DNA of 64,000 nucleotides from Paractinoplanes ferrugineus (GCF_016862195.1 NZ_BOMM01000001.1:372001-436000), one strand, 5' to 3'. Shown: positions 33,172 to 43,670, counted from the first letter of the stretch. Numbers and translations are program-made. The notes: generated from the letters alone by a model not told the origin.

Positions 33172-34554
33172 TCAGAACGCGCCGATCAGGAAGCCGAGCA
33201 GGAGCAGTACCGGCCCGGCCAGGCTTGCCAGCACCGCACCGCGCCGGGCCCGCGCCGTCTCGAGTCGCCGGGCCCCGGTGACCCCCGCGATCGCGTAGCC
33301 GCACAGCAGCACCAACGCGAACCCCAGCAGCCAGCGGAGTTGGAGCAGCGGGCTGGTGTTGCCGAGGTAGGCGCGCGAACTGTCCGGGCTGACCATCCGG
33401 GCCGGCGTGACCGTCCCCGGCACCCGTTGTCCGGGCCCGACCCCGAGCAGCGTCACCTTGTTGATCGTGAACCTGCCGTCGGCCGCCGAGAAGCGCCCGC
33501 TGCAGTGCTGGGTCACACCCGAGCTGGTGCACTGCGTCGTGGTCGCGTAACCACGATCGCCATGCCCCATGGCCAGCCAGAACGGTTCCGCGCTGACCCA
33601 TCCGAAGAAGGCCGCCAGCAGGCCCAGCGCGATCAGCGACGACAACGCCGCCGCCGGTGATTTGCGCTGACCCGATCGCCGGCCCCGGCGCCCGGCCGCG
33701 TGCGCCGGCCGGTCGTCAACGACCGGGTCGGGCAGCTGTTCCGGGTCGTGGTTCCAGAACGGGGAGTTCTCCAGCCGCTCCAGCCGCGCGTCGACCTCGG
33801 GCGAACCGGTCGGTGGGGGGAGTGGCTCGGACGGGTGGTAGGGGGCCGGGGCGCGGCGGTTCTGCCGGGCCACGCCGGGCAGGGCGCGTTCCGGCGGGCT
33901 GGTGGGCTCGAGCGGGACGGTGGGGCGGTTCCGGGCGTTCGGCTCGGGCAGGAGCATGACGTCCGGTTCGGCCGTGGAGTCGGTCGGGAGGGCCAGCTCG
34001 GCCTTCATCTCGGCCACCACCTCGGGGGCGGTCCGGGGGGTCTTGCCCTCGGCGCCCTCGGCCGGTGCTGTCTGCACCTCCGGGGTGGCGGGAGGTACCG
34101 GGATCTCGGCGACGGCGGGGGTCGCGACGACCGGGTCGGGAGCCTTCACGTCGGCGGCCACGGTCGTCGCGGTGTGCTTCGCGATGTGGCCGCTCGGCGG
34201 CTTCAGCGGGTCGTAGCGGTACTGGTCGCCCTCGTCGTGGTGGCGTTCCACCACGGGCGGCTCGGCCAGCTGTACGGCGGCGTCACGCGCGCCGGCGGTG
34301 TGCGCCTCCGCCGCCTCGCCGCTGCGCTCGACCGGCGCGGGCGGCAGCAGCGTGCCGGTGGCCCCCGGAGGCGACGCCTCGGCCGGGGCGGCCGGCGCGC
34401 CTCGTCGGCGGTGGTGTCGCGGCCGGCCGGCGGGTGCCTCGGCGGTGGCTGGTCGGTCCTCGGTACCCCACCAGGACGTGCCGGGGTCGGAGAATGACCA
34501 GGGGCTGCCCTCGTTGGAGGGCTTTTTCCCAGGTTGCGGCGTTTCTCCGGTCAC
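33172..34554 (-). CDS. Large Pro-rich membrane protein of unknown function
   Basis: 460 residues from GTG 34554. Residues 1-300 are polar, Pro/Ala/Glu-rich and apparently disordered, with short motifs such as [15 protein letters not shown]. Three hydrophobic helices follow (about 311-333, 405-427, 438-457). Between the first two is an outer loop with two cysteines ([13 protein letters not shown]) likely to form a disulphide. Length, composition and topology recur in Micromonosporaceae but I do not know a function. It is convergent with rsmI and divergent from metG. Confidence 0.75.
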   Translation of the reverse strand: MTGETPQPGKKPSNEGSPWSFSDPGTSWWGTEDRPATAEAPAGRPRHHRRRGAPAAPAEASPPGATGTLLPPAPVERSGEAAEAHTAGARDAAVQLAEPPVVERHHDEGDQYRYDPLKPPSGHIAKHTATTVAADVKAPDPVVATPAVAEIPVPPATPEVQTAPAEGAEGKTPRTAPEVVAEMKAELALPTDSTAEPDVMLLPEPNARNRPTVPLEPTSPPERALPGVARQNRRAPAPYHPSEPLPPPTGSPEVDARLERLENSPFWNHDPEQLPDPVVDDRPAHAAGRRGRRSGQRKSPAAALSSLIALGLLAAFFGWVSAEPFWLAMGHGDRGYATTTQCTSSGVTQHCSGRFSAADGRFTINKVTLLGVGPGQRVPGTVTPARMVSPDSSRAYLGNTSPLLQLRWLLGFALVLLCGYAIAGVTGARRLETARARRGAVLASLAGPVLLLLGFLIGAF

Positions 34555-34686
34555 CGTCCCATTGGACTACGCGGGGGGACAGTCGAGCACGCACTAATAG
34601 GGCGTGTCGTAATTTATCGGTATTCCCCCGTGGGCCGAAGCAATCCGTTCGCGACGCGCCCCGGCCGCTCATTACTCTTAGGAACC

Positions 34687-36483
34687 ATGAGTCACGTTCT
34701 CGCCGCGGTTGCCTGGCCATACGCCAACGGCCCGCGCCACATCGGTCATGTCTCCGGCTTCGGGGTGCCCTCCGACGTTTTCAGCCGGTACATGCGGATG
34801 GCCGGACACGACGTGCTCATGGTCTCCGGCACCGACGAGCACGGCACCCCGATCCAGGTGCAGGCCGACGCCGAGGGGTTGAAGCCGCGTGAGCTCGCCG
34901 ACCGCTACAACCGGGTGATCGTCGAGGACCTGCACGGGCTCGGTCTCACCTACGACCTCTTCACCCGCACCACCACGCGGAACCACTACGCCGTGGTGCA
35001 GGAGCTGTTCTCGGTGCTGCACCGCAACGGCTACATCATCGCCCGCACCACGCTGGGCGCGATCTCGCCGTCCACCGGCCGCACCCTGCCCGACCGCTAC
35101 ATCGAGGGCACCTGCCCGATCTGCGGCTACGGCAGTGCGCGTGGCGATCAGTGCGACAACTGCGGCAACCAGCTCGACCCCGAGCAGCTGATCAACCCGA
35201 AGTCGAAGATAAACGGGGAGGTGCCCGAGTTCGTCGAGACCGAGCACTTCTTCCTCGACCTGCCCGCCTTCGCCGAGTCCATCGGGCGCTGGCTCGACCA
35301 GCGGGAGAACTGGCGGCCCAACGTCCTGAAGTTCTCCCGCAACCTGCTCGACGACCTGCAGCCCCGGGCCATCACGCGCGACCTGGAATGGGGCGTGCCG
35401 ATCCCGCTCGAGGGCTGGGCCGAGCGCAACGACAAGCGCATCTACGTCTGGTTCGACGCGGTCATCGGCTACCTCTCGGCCTCGATCGAATGGGCCCGCC
35501 GCACCGGCGACCCGGAGGCGTGGCGGCAGTGGTGGTCGGCCGACGGCCTGGGCAAGGACTCCCAGTCCTATTACTTCATGGGCAAGGACAACATCGTCTT
35601 CCACTCGGTGATCTGGCCGGCGCTGCTGCTCGGCTACTCCGGCGAGGGCGCGAAGGGTGGCGAGGCGGGCGACTTCGGCAAGCTCAACCTGCCCACCGAG
35701 GTGGTCTCCAGCGAATACCTGACGATGGAGGGCAAGAAGTTCTCCTCCTCCCGCCGGGTGGTCATCTTCGTGCGGGACTTCCTCGAGAGGTACGACGCCG
35801 ACGCGCTCCGCTACTTCATCGCCGCGGCCGGTCCGGAGTCCACCGACACCGACTTCACCTGGGCCGAGTTCGTCCGGCGCAACAACGACGAGCTCGTCGC
35901 CGGGTGGGGCAACCTCGTCAACCGGTCGATCTCGATGGCCGCCAAGAACTTCGGCGTCATCCCGTCGCCCGGCCCGCTGACGCCCGAGGACGAGGCGCTG
36001 CTGGCCGCGTCCCGGGCCGGGTTCACCACGGTCGGCGAGCTGATCGGCAAGCACCGGCAGAAGGCGGCGATCGGCGAGGCCATGCGGGTGGTTGCCGAGG
36101 CCAACAAATACCTGTCCGACCAGGCGCCCTGGAAACTCAAGTCCGAATCGGACAAGCCGCGCCAGGCCACCATCCTGTACGTGGTGCTCCAGGTCGTCAG
36201 CGACGCCAACACGCTGCTGACACCGTTCCTGCCGCACGCCGCGCAGAAGGTGTTCGAGCTGCTCGGCGGTGCGGGCGTGCACGCGCCGATGCCGCGCATC
36301 GAGGAGGTCGACGACCTCGACGGCGGCCCGGGCTACCCGGTGCTGACCGGTGACTACACGGTCGGGGCGCGCTGGGAGTCGGTGCCGATCGTGGCCGGCA
36401 CGCCGCTGGCGGCACCCAAGCCGGTGTTCCGCAAGCTCGAGCCGTCGGTGATCGAGGAGGAGCTGGCCCGCCTCGAGGGCTGA
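34687..36483 (+). CDS. metG: Methionyl-tRNA synthetase
   Basis: 598 residues from ATG 34687. The HIGH motif is exact at residues 18-21 (PRHIGH), the zinc knuckle is [18 protein letters not shown] (about 142-159) and the KMSKS loop appears as KKFSSSR. The enzyme attaches methionine to tRNA-Met. Class I synthetase with the zinc-containing form; a C-terminal tRNA-binding EMAP domain is absent, as in other actinobacteria. It has its own upstream region, and is convergent with the gene at 36490, ending 6 bases from it. Confidence 0.96.
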   Translation: MSHVLAAVAWPYANGPRHIGHVSGFGVPSDVFSRYMRMAGHDVLMVSGTDEHGTPIQVQADAEGLKPRELADRYNRVIVEDLHGLGLTYDLFTRTTTRNHYAVVQELFSVLHRNGYIIARTTLGAISPSTGRTLPDRYIEGTCPICGYGSARGDQCDNCGNQLDPEQLINPKSKINGEVPEFVETEHFFLDLPAFAESIGRWLDQRENWRPNVLKFSRNLLDDLQPRAITRDLEWGVPIPLEGWAERNDKRIYVWFDAVIGYLSASIEWARRTGDPEAWRQWWSADGLGKDSQSYYFMGKDNIVFHSVIWPALLLGYSGEGAKGGEAGDFGKLNLPTEVVSSEYLTMEGKKFSSSRRVVIFVRDFLERYDADALRYFIAAAGPESTDTDFTWAEFVRRNNDELVAGWGNLVNRSISMAAKNFGVIPSPGPLTPEDEALLAASRAGFTTVGELIGKHRQKAAIGEAMRVVAEANKYLSDQAPWKLKSESDKPRQATILYVVLQVVSDANTLLTPFLPHAAQKVFELLGGAGVHAPMPRIEEVDDLDGGPGYPVLTGDYTVGARWESVPIVAGTPLAAPKPVFRKLEPSVIEEELARLEG

Positions 36484-36489
36484 GGTTCG

Positions 36490-37527
36490 TCAGAGGGCGT
36501 ACGGGAGGTCGGCGATGTGGTGGTCGGCCAGCTCGCCGACCGGAGCCCACGCCTCGTAGACGCCGCGTTCGTAACAGCGGGCCCCGGTGGCCGCGAGGGT
36601 GTCGCCGTCCGGGCGAACCAGGCGCAGCCGGGCCCAGCTGTCGTCGCGCTGAAGCACCCAGCACGGCGTGTTACGCCAGCGGGCCTGCTCGGCGCGGCGG
36701 CTCAGGGTGCCGACCGGGTAGCGGGCGGCCCGGGTCAGGGCGCGCACCCGGAACTCGTCCGGTGGGTCGGCGACGGCCTCGTACTCCTTGTCGTTGATCC
36801 GGCCCACGAGTTTCGCCGAGCCGGGTGTGGTGCACGGGACGTATTCGCGGTCGGGGCTCACCCCCGGCAGGCTGTCGAGCAGCGGGCGCCAGCGCGGGCC
36901 GGCCAGCCGCAGCCAGCCGTGCTGCTCCGGCTGGTACGTGTAGAGGACGATCTCCTCACCGCCCGGCGCGTACGCGATGAGCTGCGCGTTGGCCGGCATC
37001 GGCAGATCGGCGAAACCGGCTGTCACATATTCCGGGACGAGTTCGTCGGTGCTGGGGCTGAAGCCGGTGCCGAGCACCATGGCGCCGACCCGGGAGTGGG
37101 CCGGCAGCAGCGCCAGGCCGGGTTGGGCCGGTCCGGCGGGCACCTCGTAGTCGATCGGGTCGACCGCGCGCCACCGCAGCGCGTACGCCACCTCGGCCGG
37201 CTCGCCGGTGCCGTCGGTCCGGAGCAGCGACAGGTCGCGGGGGTCGTGCAGGTGGGCGATGTCGCACGAGCGGTAGCAGAAGCCGTACGGCAACCAGCCG
37301 CCCAGATGGCCGGCCACCTGGGCGGGGGACAGTACTTTGGTCATCCGGGTGCCGCGGCGGATCGCCGCGGTGGCCCGGATCCGGCGCAGCAGCCCGTCGT
37401 CCCGGTAGGCCGCGGACTGGCTCATCCGCTGCACCTGGGCCCAGCCGAGATCGCGGCGCAAGGGCGCCGACAGGGGCGGCTCCAGGGGATCAGCGCCGAC
37501 TGCGCTCTCCTCGCCGGTCAAGGTCAC
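36490..37527 (-). CDS. Conserved actinobacterial protein of unknown function
   Basis: 345 residues. No signal peptide, membrane segment or catalytic motif was recognised. The sequence is globular with many short Trp/Tyr-rich strands, and a N-terminal basic helix (residues 32-62). Repeated aromatic W-x-L/P motifs (W-L-P-Y, W-L-R-L, W-A-R-L) suggest an all-beta fold. The C-terminus EAWAPVGELADHH is well formed. The gene sits between metG and tatD, an area variable between genomes. Function unknown. Confidence 0.72.
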   Translation of the reverse strand: MTLTGEESAVGADPLEPPLSAPLRRDLGWAQVQRMSQSAAYRDDGLLRRIRATAAIRRGTRMTKVLSPAQVAGHLGGWLPYGFCYRSCDIAHLHDPRDLSLLRTDGTGEPAEVAYALRWRAVDPIDYEVPAGPAQPGLALLPAHSRVGAMVLGTGFSPSTDELVPEYVTAGFADLPMPANAQLIAYAPGGEEIVLYTYQPEQHGWLRLAGPRWRPLLDSLPGVSPDREYVPCTTPGSAKLVGRINDKEYEAVADPPDEFRVRALTRAARYPVGTLSRRAEQARWRNTPCWVLQRDDSWARLRLVRPDGDTLAATGARCYERGVYEAWAPVGELADHHIADLPYAL

Positions 37528-37596
37528 GCCGCGGAAGCTAAGCGACGACGATGGATGTCAGGTGAACAAAAGGTGGCGTCCGGGAGTGAGTGCAGA

Positions 37597-38493
37597 ATGT
37601 CTCACATGCCTTCGACTCCGTCGCAATCGCGCAAGGACCGGGCTCGGCGCCGTGGGGAGTTCCCAGCCGCGCCCGAGCCGCTGTCCGTTCCGCTCTTCGA
37701 CAGCCACACCCATCTGGATCTGACGATTCAGGAGGCCGGCGTGCCCGGCGAGGGGTCCGGCGAGCCGGTCGAGGCGCTCATCGACGCCGCTGCCAAGTCC
37801 GGTATCGACCGGCTCGTGCAGGTCGGTGTCGACGTTCCGTCGTCGCGCTGGGGAGCCGACCTGGCCGCCCGAAATGAGGCTGTTCTGGCCGCGGTCGCGA
37901 TTCACCCGAACGAGGCACCGCTGCTGTCCGATCTGGACGAGGCGCTGCGCGAGATCGAGGCGCTCGCCGCCCAGCCACGGGTTCGGGGCATCGGCGAGAC
38001 CGGGCTCGACACGTTCCGCACCGGCGACGACGGGCGCGCGGCCCAGGAGGCGAGCTTCCGGGCGCACATCGCGATCGCGAAGCGCTACGGCAAGGCGCTG
38101 ATCATCCACGACCGGGAGGCGCACTCCGACGTGTTGCGCGTGCTCGACGAGGAAGGCACGCCGGACACCGTGGTGATGCACTGTTTCTCGGGGGACGCGG
38201 AGTTCGCCACCGAGTGCGTCCGGCGCGGCTTTCACCTGAGTTTCGCCGGCACCGTCACCTTCGCGAACGCCGGCCCCCTGCGCGCGGCCGCGGAGATCAC
38301 GCCGGCCGACCAGATCATGGTGGAGACGGATGCCCCCTACCTGACCCCGGTCCCGCACCGCGGCCGGCCCAACGCGTCCTATCTGATCCCGCTGACCGTG
38401 CGCGCCCTCGCCGAGACCCGGGGCGAGGACGTCGACGCGCTGTGCGCGGCGATCTCGGCGAACGGTGAGCGCGTCTTCGGGCCCTGGAGCTAG
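37597..38493 (+). CDS. tatD: TatD-family metal-dependent hydrolase
   Basis: 298 residues from ATG 37597. The TIM-barrel metal site is visible as DSHTHLD near 36-42, GETGLD near 131-136, IIHDREA near 168-174, HCFSGD near 191-196 and VETDAPYL near 244-251. TatD proteins are 3'-5' exo-DNases/RNases. The first ~30 residues are basic and Pro-rich, an extension of the core. In mycobacteria tatD is followed by rpfB and ksgA; here a SRPBCC gene on the other strand occupies that gap, overlapping the tatD stop by 4 bases. Confidence 0.92.
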   Translation: MSHMPSTPSQSRKDRARRRGEFPAAPEPLSVPLFDSHTHLDLTIQEAGVPGEGSGEPVEALIDAAAKSGIDRLVQVGVDVPSSRWGADLAARNEAVLAAVAIHPNEAPLLSDLDEALREIEALAAQPRVRGIGETGLDTFRTGDDGRAAQEASFRAHIAIAKRYGKALIIHDREAHSDVLRVLDEEGTPDTVVMHCFSGDAEFATECVRRGFHLSFAGTVTFANAGPLRAAAEITPADQIMVETDAPYLTPVPHRGRPNASYLIPLTVRALAETRGEDVDALCAAISANGERVFGPWS

Positions 38494-38894
38494 TCGAGCA
38501 CGACGGCTCTGACCCCGAGTTGTTCGCCGAGGTCGCGCACGATCGCGGCGAACGACCCGGGAGCGGCGTTGAGCGGGCCACGGGACACCCAGCGCACCGC
38601 CCAGCCCCGGCCGTCGGCCACGTTGAAGATGCGGTGGACCACCCGGCTGCCGCGCGGGTCGGGCTCCACCGAGGTGACCCCGCGGTACCACCATTCGCCC
38701 TGCTGGGCGATCGAGCGGGCGGCCCGGTCGACGCGCACCGTGATCCGGCTGCCCCGGTCGACGACCACGAAGTCGTCGCCGTCGCCGGCCACCCCGAGCG
38801 GGGAACGGCCGCCCGGTCGGACGTCCAGCAGGACCTCGGCGACCCGCTCGGGCGGCGCCTCGACCACGGCGGTGAGCTCCAGCAACTCGGTCAT
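38490..38894 (-). CDS. Small SRPBCC/START-like protein
   Basis: 134 residues. The start [18 protein letters not shown] and the alternating-strand pattern ([32 protein letters not shown], then a C-terminal helix) fit the helix-grip fold of SRPBCC/polyketide-cyclase-like proteins, which bind hydrophobic ligands. No ligand can be named. It is convergent and overlaps tatD by 4 bases, and is divergent from ksgA. It occupies the place where rpfB sits in other actinobacteria. Confidence 0.75.
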   Translation of the reverse strand: MTELLELTAVVEAPPERVAEVLLDVRPGGRSPLGVAGDGDDFVVVDRGSRITVRVDRAARSIAQQGEWWYRGVTSVEPDPRGSRVVHRIFNVADGRGWAVRWVSRGPLNAAPGSFAAIVRDLGEQLGVRAVVLD

Positions 38895-38954
38895 TCCTGC
38901 TTTCTACCCCGTCGCGTCCAGGCGGCGCGGCCCGCGCCCGTAGGCTCTTGCGTC

Positions 38955-39842
38955 ATGGCTGACGCACTTCTCGGCCCGGCGGAGATCCGGGAGCTGGCGG
39001 CGCGCCTCGGCGTGACCCCGACCAAGAAGCTCGGCCAGAACTTCCTGCACGACCCCAACACCATCCGGCGGATCGTGGCGGCAGCCGGCCTGCGCCCCGA
39101 CGACGTCGCTCTCGAGGTCGGCCCCGGCCTCGGCTCGCTCACCCTCGGCCTGGTCACCGCGGTTGCCCACGTGCACGCGGTGGAGATCGACCCGAGACTG
39201 GCCGAGGCGCTCCCGTCGACCGTCACCTCGGCCAACCTCACCGTGCACCGGGCCGACGCGATGCGGGTGCGCGCCGCCGAGTTCGAGCCGGCCCCCACGA
39301 TGCTGGTCGCCAACCTGCCCTACAACGTGGCCGTCCCGGTGGTGCTGACTCTGCTGGCCGAGCTGCCGACCCTGCGCGGCGGTCTGGTGATGGTGCAGAA
39401 AGAGGTCGCGGACCGGCTCACCGCCGGTCCGGGTTCCAAGGTGTACGGGGTTCCGTCGGTGAAACTGGCCTGGTACGCCGACGCCAGGCCGGCCGGGAAG
39501 GTGCCGCCCGCGGTGTTCTGGCCGATGCCCAACGTGGATTCGGGGCTGGTCGCGTTCACCCGGCACACACCGCCGGCCGGCATCGACAGATCGGCCGTCT
39601 TCGCCGTGGTCGACGCCGCGTTCGCGCAGCGCCGCAAGACGTTGCGGGCGGCCCTCGCGGGCTGGGCCGGCGGCGCCGACCGGGCCGAGAAGGCGCTGCT
39701 GGCCGCCGGGATCAGCCCGCAGGCGCGCGGTGAGTCGCTGACCGTGGAGCAGTTCACGGCGATAGCGGCCGGGGCGGCACTCTCCGGCGTCGGCGGTAAG
39801 CTCAGCGCGTCCGGCAGCCAGCCCGAGGAGATGGACTCATGA
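38955..39842 (+). CDS. rsmA: 16S rRNA (adenine-1518/1519-N6)-dimethyltransferase
   Basis: 295 residues from ATG 38955. SAM-binding motif I is [12 protein letters not shown], motif IV is [12 protein letters not shown], and LGQNFLHD marks the N-terminal signature of KsgA. It dimethylates two adenines at the end of 16S rRNA, a late step in 30S assembly. The C-terminal region [19 protein letters not shown] is the conserved lobe. It is linked to ispE by an 18-codon frame overlapping both genes. Confidence 0.95.
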   Translation: MADALLGPAEIRELAARLGVTPTKKLGQNFLHDPNTIRRIVAAAGLRPDDVALEVGPGLGSLTLGLVTAVAHVHAVEIDPRLAEALPSTVTSANLTVHRADAMRVRAAEFEPAPTMLVANLPYNVAVPVVLTLLAELPTLRGGLVMVQKEVADRLTAGPGSKVYGVPSVKLAWYADARPAGKVPPAVFWPMPNVDSGLVAFTRHTPPAGIDRSAVFAVVDAAFAQRRKTLRAALAGWAGGADRAEKALLAAGISPQARGESLTVEQFTAIAAGAALSGVGGKLSASGSQPEEMDS

Positions 39843-39895
39843 CGGCCGCACCCATGGGTGAGCGGAATCCGGTGCACCGGGACATGGCTCCGTGA
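39839..39895 (+). other. 18-codon frame bridging rsmA and ispE
   Basis: An ATG at 39839 lies inside the rsmA stop (ATGA) and the frame ends with TGA at 39893-39895, which overlaps the ispE GTG start (GTGA). A peptide of 18 residues would result. The double 4-base overlap suggests translational coupling of ispE to rsmA, without a need for the peptide itself. Confidence 0.45.
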
Positions 39896-40839
39896 CGGAG
39901 GCGTGGGGGCCGGACGACGACGAGCCTCGCCGGCATCACGGCCCGGTCCGGGTTCGGGTGCCCTCGAAGATCAATCTGCATCTCGCGGTGGGGCCGTTGC
40001 GGCCCGACGGGTTCCACGAGCTCACCACGATCTATCACGCGATCAGCCTGTTCGACGAGCTGACCGCGCGGGCCGGCGACACGCTCACGCTCACCATGGA
40101 GGGCGAGGGCACCGGGTCGCTGGCGCTCGACGAGAGCAACCTGATCCTGCGGGCCGCCCGGGCGCTCGCCGCCCGCGCCCGCGTTCCCGCGCACGCCCGC
40201 CTGCACCTGCGCAAGACGATTCCGCTCGCGGCCGGGCTGGCCGGCGGCAGCGCCGACGCCGCGGCCACGCTGCTGGCGTGTGACCTGCTGTGGGGCACCG
40301 GGATGTCGCGGGAGGAGCTGGCCGAGGTGGGCGCCACGCTCGGGTCCGACGTGCCGTTCCTGCTGCACGGGGGCACCGCGCTGGGCACCGGGCACGGCGA
40401 GGCGGTGAGCCCGATCCTGGCTCGGCCGACGACCTGGCACTGGGTGGTCGCGCTGGCCGACGGCGGGCTGTCGACGCCGGAGGTCTACGCCAAGCTCGAC
40501 GCGCTGCGGGAGAGCCCGTTCCCGCCGAAGGCGCTGGGCGATCCCGACGAGCTGATGGCCGCGCTGCGCCAGCGTGATCCGGCCGTGCTCGGCGCGGCGC
40601 TCGGCAACGATCTGCAGCCGGCCGCGATCGCGCTGCGCCCGGAACTGACCGGCGTGCTCGAGGCGGGGCAGGCGGCGGGTGCGCTCGCGAGCCTGGTCTC
40701 CGGGTCGGGGCCGACATGTGTGTTCCTCGCCGCCAACGCGTCCGACGCGGAGCGGCTCGCGACGGAGATCGACGCGGCCGGAGTGTGCCGGGCGGCGGTG
40801 ACCGCGCGCGGACCGATGCCGGGCGCGCGGGTAACGTAG
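39892..40839 (+). CDS. ispE: 4-diphosphocytidyl-2-C-methyl-D-erythritol kinase
   Basis: 315 residues from GTG 39892. GHMP kinase motifs: VRVPSKINLHLAVGPL near 20-35 (N-terminal motif), PLAAGLAGGSADAAATL near 109-125 (ATP-binding glycine-rich loop) and SGSGPTCVF near 275-283 (motif 3). The enzyme phosphorylates CDP-ME in the non-mevalonate isoprenoid pathway. The gene is coupled to rsmA and followed 8 bases later by an ABC-F gene on the same strand. Confidence 0.95.
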   Translation: MTEAWGPDDDEPRRHHGPVRVRVPSKINLHLAVGPLRPDGFHELTTIYHAISLFDELTARAGDTLTLTMEGEGTGSLALDESNLILRAARALAARARVPAHARLHLRKTIPLAAGLAGGSADAAATLLACDLLWGTGMSREELAEVGATLGSDVPFLLHGGTALGTGHGEAVSPILARPTTWHWVVALADGGLSTPEVYAKLDALRESPFPPKALGDPDELMAALRQRDPAVLGAALGNDLQPAAIALRPELTGVLEAGQAAGALASLVSGSGPTCVFLAANASDAERLATEIDAAGVCRAAVTARGPMPGARVT

Positions 40840-40847
40840 ACCGCATC

Positions 40848-42641
40848 GTGGCCAACATCATTAACCTGGACCGGGTCAGCAAGGGCTATGGCGCCGCCGG
40901 TCAGCTGCTCACCGACGTCTCGCTGGGGCTCGACGACGACGCCCGCATCGGCATCGTCGGTCTCAACGGCGCCGGCAAGTCCACCCTTCTGCGGATGCTC
41001 GCCAAGACCGAGGAACCCGACTCCGGCCGGGTCACCCACCGGCGCGACCTGCGGGTCGCCACCCTCCCACAGACCTTCACGCTGGCCGGTGAGGCCACCG
41101 TGCGCGACGTCGTGCTCGGGACGGCATGGTTGTCCGAGGGCATGGGCGCCGAGCACGAGTGGGCCGGTGACGCGGGCGTGCGGGCCATCCTCGACGGCCT
41201 CGGCATGGGCCACCTAGGGCTGGACACCCCGGTCGGACCGATGTCCGGCGGGGAGCGCCGCCGGGTCGCCCTGGCCGCGCTGCTGGTGCGCGAGAGCGAC
41301 CTGCTGATCCTCGACGAGCCCACCAACCATCTCGACGTGGCCGGGGTCGACTGGCTCGCGCGTTACCTGCTGACCCGTAAGGGCTCGCTGATCGTGGTCA
41401 CCCACGATCGCTGGTTCCTGGACGCGGTCTGCACCGCCACCTGGGAAGTCGTCGACGAGCAGGTGCACGCCTACGAGGGTGGTTACGCCGCCTGGATCCT
41501 GACCCGGGCCGAACGGCAACGGGTGGCGGCGGCGGTCGAGGCCCGCCGGCAGAATCTGCTCCGCAAGGAGATCGCCTGGCTGCGGCGGGGGCCACCGGCG
41601 CGTACGTCGAAGCCGCAGTTCCGCATCGACGCGGCCAACGCCTTGATCGCCGACGTGCCGCCGGTGCGCGACACGGTGAGCCTTCAGCGGCTGGCCGTCA
41701 CCCGGCTCGGCAAGCAGGTCTACGACCTCGAGAACGTCACGCTCAACGCCGGTCCCAAGACGATCCTCGACGGGCTCACCTGGCAGGTCGGGCCGGGCGA
41801 CCGGATCGCGATCCTGGGCGCCAACGGGGCCGGCAAGACCACCCTGCTGCGGCTGCTGGCGGGCGTCAGCAGGACCGACGGCGGCCGGCTGGTCACCGGC
41901 TCCACGGTGCGGGCCGCGTTCCTCTCCCAGGAGCTCAAGGAGCTGCCGGGCGACCTGCGTCTGCTGGAGGCGGTCGAGGAGGTCGCCAAGCGGGTCCGGC
42001 TCGGTGACCGCGAGCTGTCCGCGGGGCAGCTGGCCGAGGTGTTCGGCTTCACCGACAAGCGCATCTGGACGCCGGTCAGCGACCTCTCCGGGGGCGAGCG
42101 GCGCCGGCTGCAGATGCTGCGGTTGCTCGCGGCCGAGCCCAACGTGCTGCTGCTCGACGAACCGACGAACGACCTCGACACCGACACCCTGGCCGCGCTG
42201 GAAGACCTGCTCGACTCCTGGCCGGGCACGATGATCGTGGCGAGCCACGACCGTTACCTGGTCGAACGGGTGACCGATACGGTGTTCGGGATGTTCGGCG
42301 ACGGTCGCCTCGTGCACCTTCCGGGCGGCATCGACGAATACCTGACGCGCACGGCAGGACGCCTTTCGCCGTCCGTACACCAGGCGCAAGGGCCGGCGAC
42401 GCCGTACGCGAGTGGCCTCTCCGCGGGTGAGGCGCGGCAGGCTCGCAAGGATCTTGCCCGGATGGAGCGGCAGCTCCAGAAGCTCGACGAGCGAGTCCTC
42501 AAGATCAACGAGGAGCTGGCCCGGCACGGATCCGACTACTCCAAGCTCGTCGAGCTGGAAGCCCAGCTCAAGGCGACGCAAGAGGAGCGCGGCCAGGTGG
42601 AAGAGGCCTGGTTGGAGCTTGCCGAGCAAGTTCCTGAGTGA
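40848..42641 (+). CDS. ABC-F family ATP-binding protein
   Basis: 597 residues from GTG 40848. Two ABC domains lie in tandem: Walker A GLNGAGKST near 38-46 and GANGAGKTT near 323-331; signature SGGERRRVAL and SGGERRRLQM; Walker B LLILDEPTNHLD and VLLLDEPTNDLD. No transmembrane domain is present. A charged linker with a helical pair joins the domains and a C-terminal helical arm (about 520-597) carries RMERQLQKLDERV. ABC-F proteins act on the ribosome in translation control or antibiotic protection; this one's role is unknown. Starts 8 bases after ispE, likely cotranscribed. Confidence 0.92.
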   Translation: MANIINLDRVSKGYGAAGQLLTDVSLGLDDDARIGIVGLNGAGKSTLLRMLAKTEEPDSGRVTHRRDLRVATLPQTFTLAGEATVRDVVLGTAWLSEGMGAEHEWAGDAGVRAILDGLGMGHLGLDTPVGPMSGGERRRVALAALLVRESDLLILDEPTNHLDVAGVDWLARYLLTRKGSLIVVTHDRWFLDAVCTATWEVVDEQVHAYEGGYAAWILTRAERQRVAAAVEARRQNLLRKEIAWLRRGPPARTSKPQFRIDAANALIADVPPVRDTVSLQRLAVTRLGKQVYDLENVTLNAGPKTILDGLTWQVGPGDRIAILGANGAGKTTLLRLLAGVSRTDGGRLVTGSTVRAAFLSQELKELPGDLRLLEAVEEVAKRVRLGDRELSAGQLAEVFGFTDKRIWTPVSDLSGGERRRLQMLRLLAAEPNVLLLDEPTNDLDTDTLAALEDLLDSWPGTMIVASHDRYLVERVTDTVFGMFGDGRLVHLPGGIDEYLTRTAGRLSPSVHQAQGPATPYASGLSAGEARQARKDLARMERQLQKLDERVLKINEELARHGSDYSKLVELEAQLKATQEERGQVEEAWLELAEQVPE

Positions 42642-42756
42642 GGTTTGTCCACCGTCGTCGCGAACCGCCCTCGTTGAACCGGGGGGTGTGCCTGCGCCGA
42701 AGGGTGGGATACGCGAGAATCGGGGCGGACAACACCTGACCTTGGAGACGGACACC

Positions 42757-43218
42757 ATGGCGCACAACCCGGTCAACCACCCGCTGCGGCCGATGTACCG
42801 CGTTGTCGGCTTCCTCGCCGGCGCCTACCTCGTCGTGTTCGGGATCGTCGGCCTGGCCCGCACGTCCGGCGACGATTTCACCGGCAAATCCGAGCACCTC
42901 GTCCTCGGGCAGGGCGCCAACCTGCTGCTGTCGATCATCATGCTGGCCGTCGGCGTGATCGTGCTGATCGCGACCGCCGTGGGGCGCAACCTCGACACCG
43001 CCGCCGACAAGTACCTCGGCTGGGGCCTGCTCGTGCTCGGCTCCTTCGGGCTTGCCTTCAGCCGCACCGACGCCAACGTGTTCGGGCACACCATCGCCAC
43101 GGTGATCGCCACCTACATCGTCGGCCTGGCGTTGATCACGGTCAGCCTTTACAGCAAGGTCGCGCCCGCCGCACAGGCCGGTGCGCCCCGACAGGTACGG
43201 GAGGGTCGCACGGCCTGA
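42757..43218 (+). CDS. DUF4383 membrane protein, first copy
   Basis: 153 residues, ATG 42757 with GGAGACGG upstream. Four transmembrane segments: about 17-35, 55-77, 88-102, 109-130. The start NHPLRPMYRVVGFLAGAYLVVFGIVGL matches the DUF4383 signature. Function unknown in the family. It ends in TGATG, so the next gene begins at its last base: translationally coupled tandem duplicate. Confidence 0.85.
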   Translation: MAHNPVNHPLRPMYRVVGFLAGAYLVVFGIVGLARTSGDDFTGKSEHLVLGQGANLLLSIIMLAVGVIVLIATAVGRNLDTAADKYLGWGLLVLGSFGLAFSRTDANVFGHTIATVIATYIVGLALITVSLYSKVAPAAQAGAPRQVREGRTA

Positions 43219-43670
43219 TGGCGCATTACCCCCTGAATCACCATCTGCGTCCGGTCTACCGCTTCTTCGCCGGTCTGGCCGGCCTCTACCTCGCCCTGTT
43301 CGGCATCATCGGAGTCGCCTCGACCTGGGGAGACGGTTTCTTCCACCGAGGTGCCGACTGGGTGCTCGGGCTGCGGACCAACCCCGCCGCGGCCTGGCTC
43401 TACACGATCATCGGTGTCCTGCTGCTGCTCGCGGTGCTGGTCGGCGGCAATTTCTATCACCACGTGACGTTGATCATGGGGTGGGTGCTGGCCGCATTCG
43501 GCGTGCTGATCATGGCGGTCATCCAGACCGACGCCAACGTGCTGAACGCGTCGATGGTCAACGTCATCGTGACCATCGTGCTCGGCGTGGTGGCGCTCTG
43601 CGCCGGTCTCTACGGCAAGGTGGGCAGTGCCGACGCGGCCCGGACGGAAAGCGCCGCGGCCCACGGCTAA
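43218..43670 (+). CDS. DUF4383 membrane protein, second copy
   Basis: 150 residues, four transmembrane segments at about 16-34, 52-72, 78-100, 110-130. N-terminus NHHLRPVYRFFAGLAGLYLALFGIIG is closely similar in pattern to the previous gene, whose TDANV segment is also shared (QTDANVLNAS here). Overlaps the first copy by one base (TGATG) and the convergent TetR gene by 4 bases. The pair looks like a tandem duplication whose products may form a heteromer. Confidence 0.85.
   Translation: MAHYPLNHHLRPVYRFFAGLAGLYLALFGIIGVASTWGDGFFHRGADWVLGLRTNPAAAWLYTIIGVLLLLAVLVGGNFYHHVTLIMGWVLAAFGVLIMAVIQTDANVLNASMVNVIVTIVLGVVALCAGLYGKVGSADAARTESAAAHG

Noticed and set aside
34534..34686. Upstream extension of metG to 34534
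   Set aside because: The added residues are not family-like and part of the region is the promoter for the divergent gene; ATG 34687 gives the normal start.
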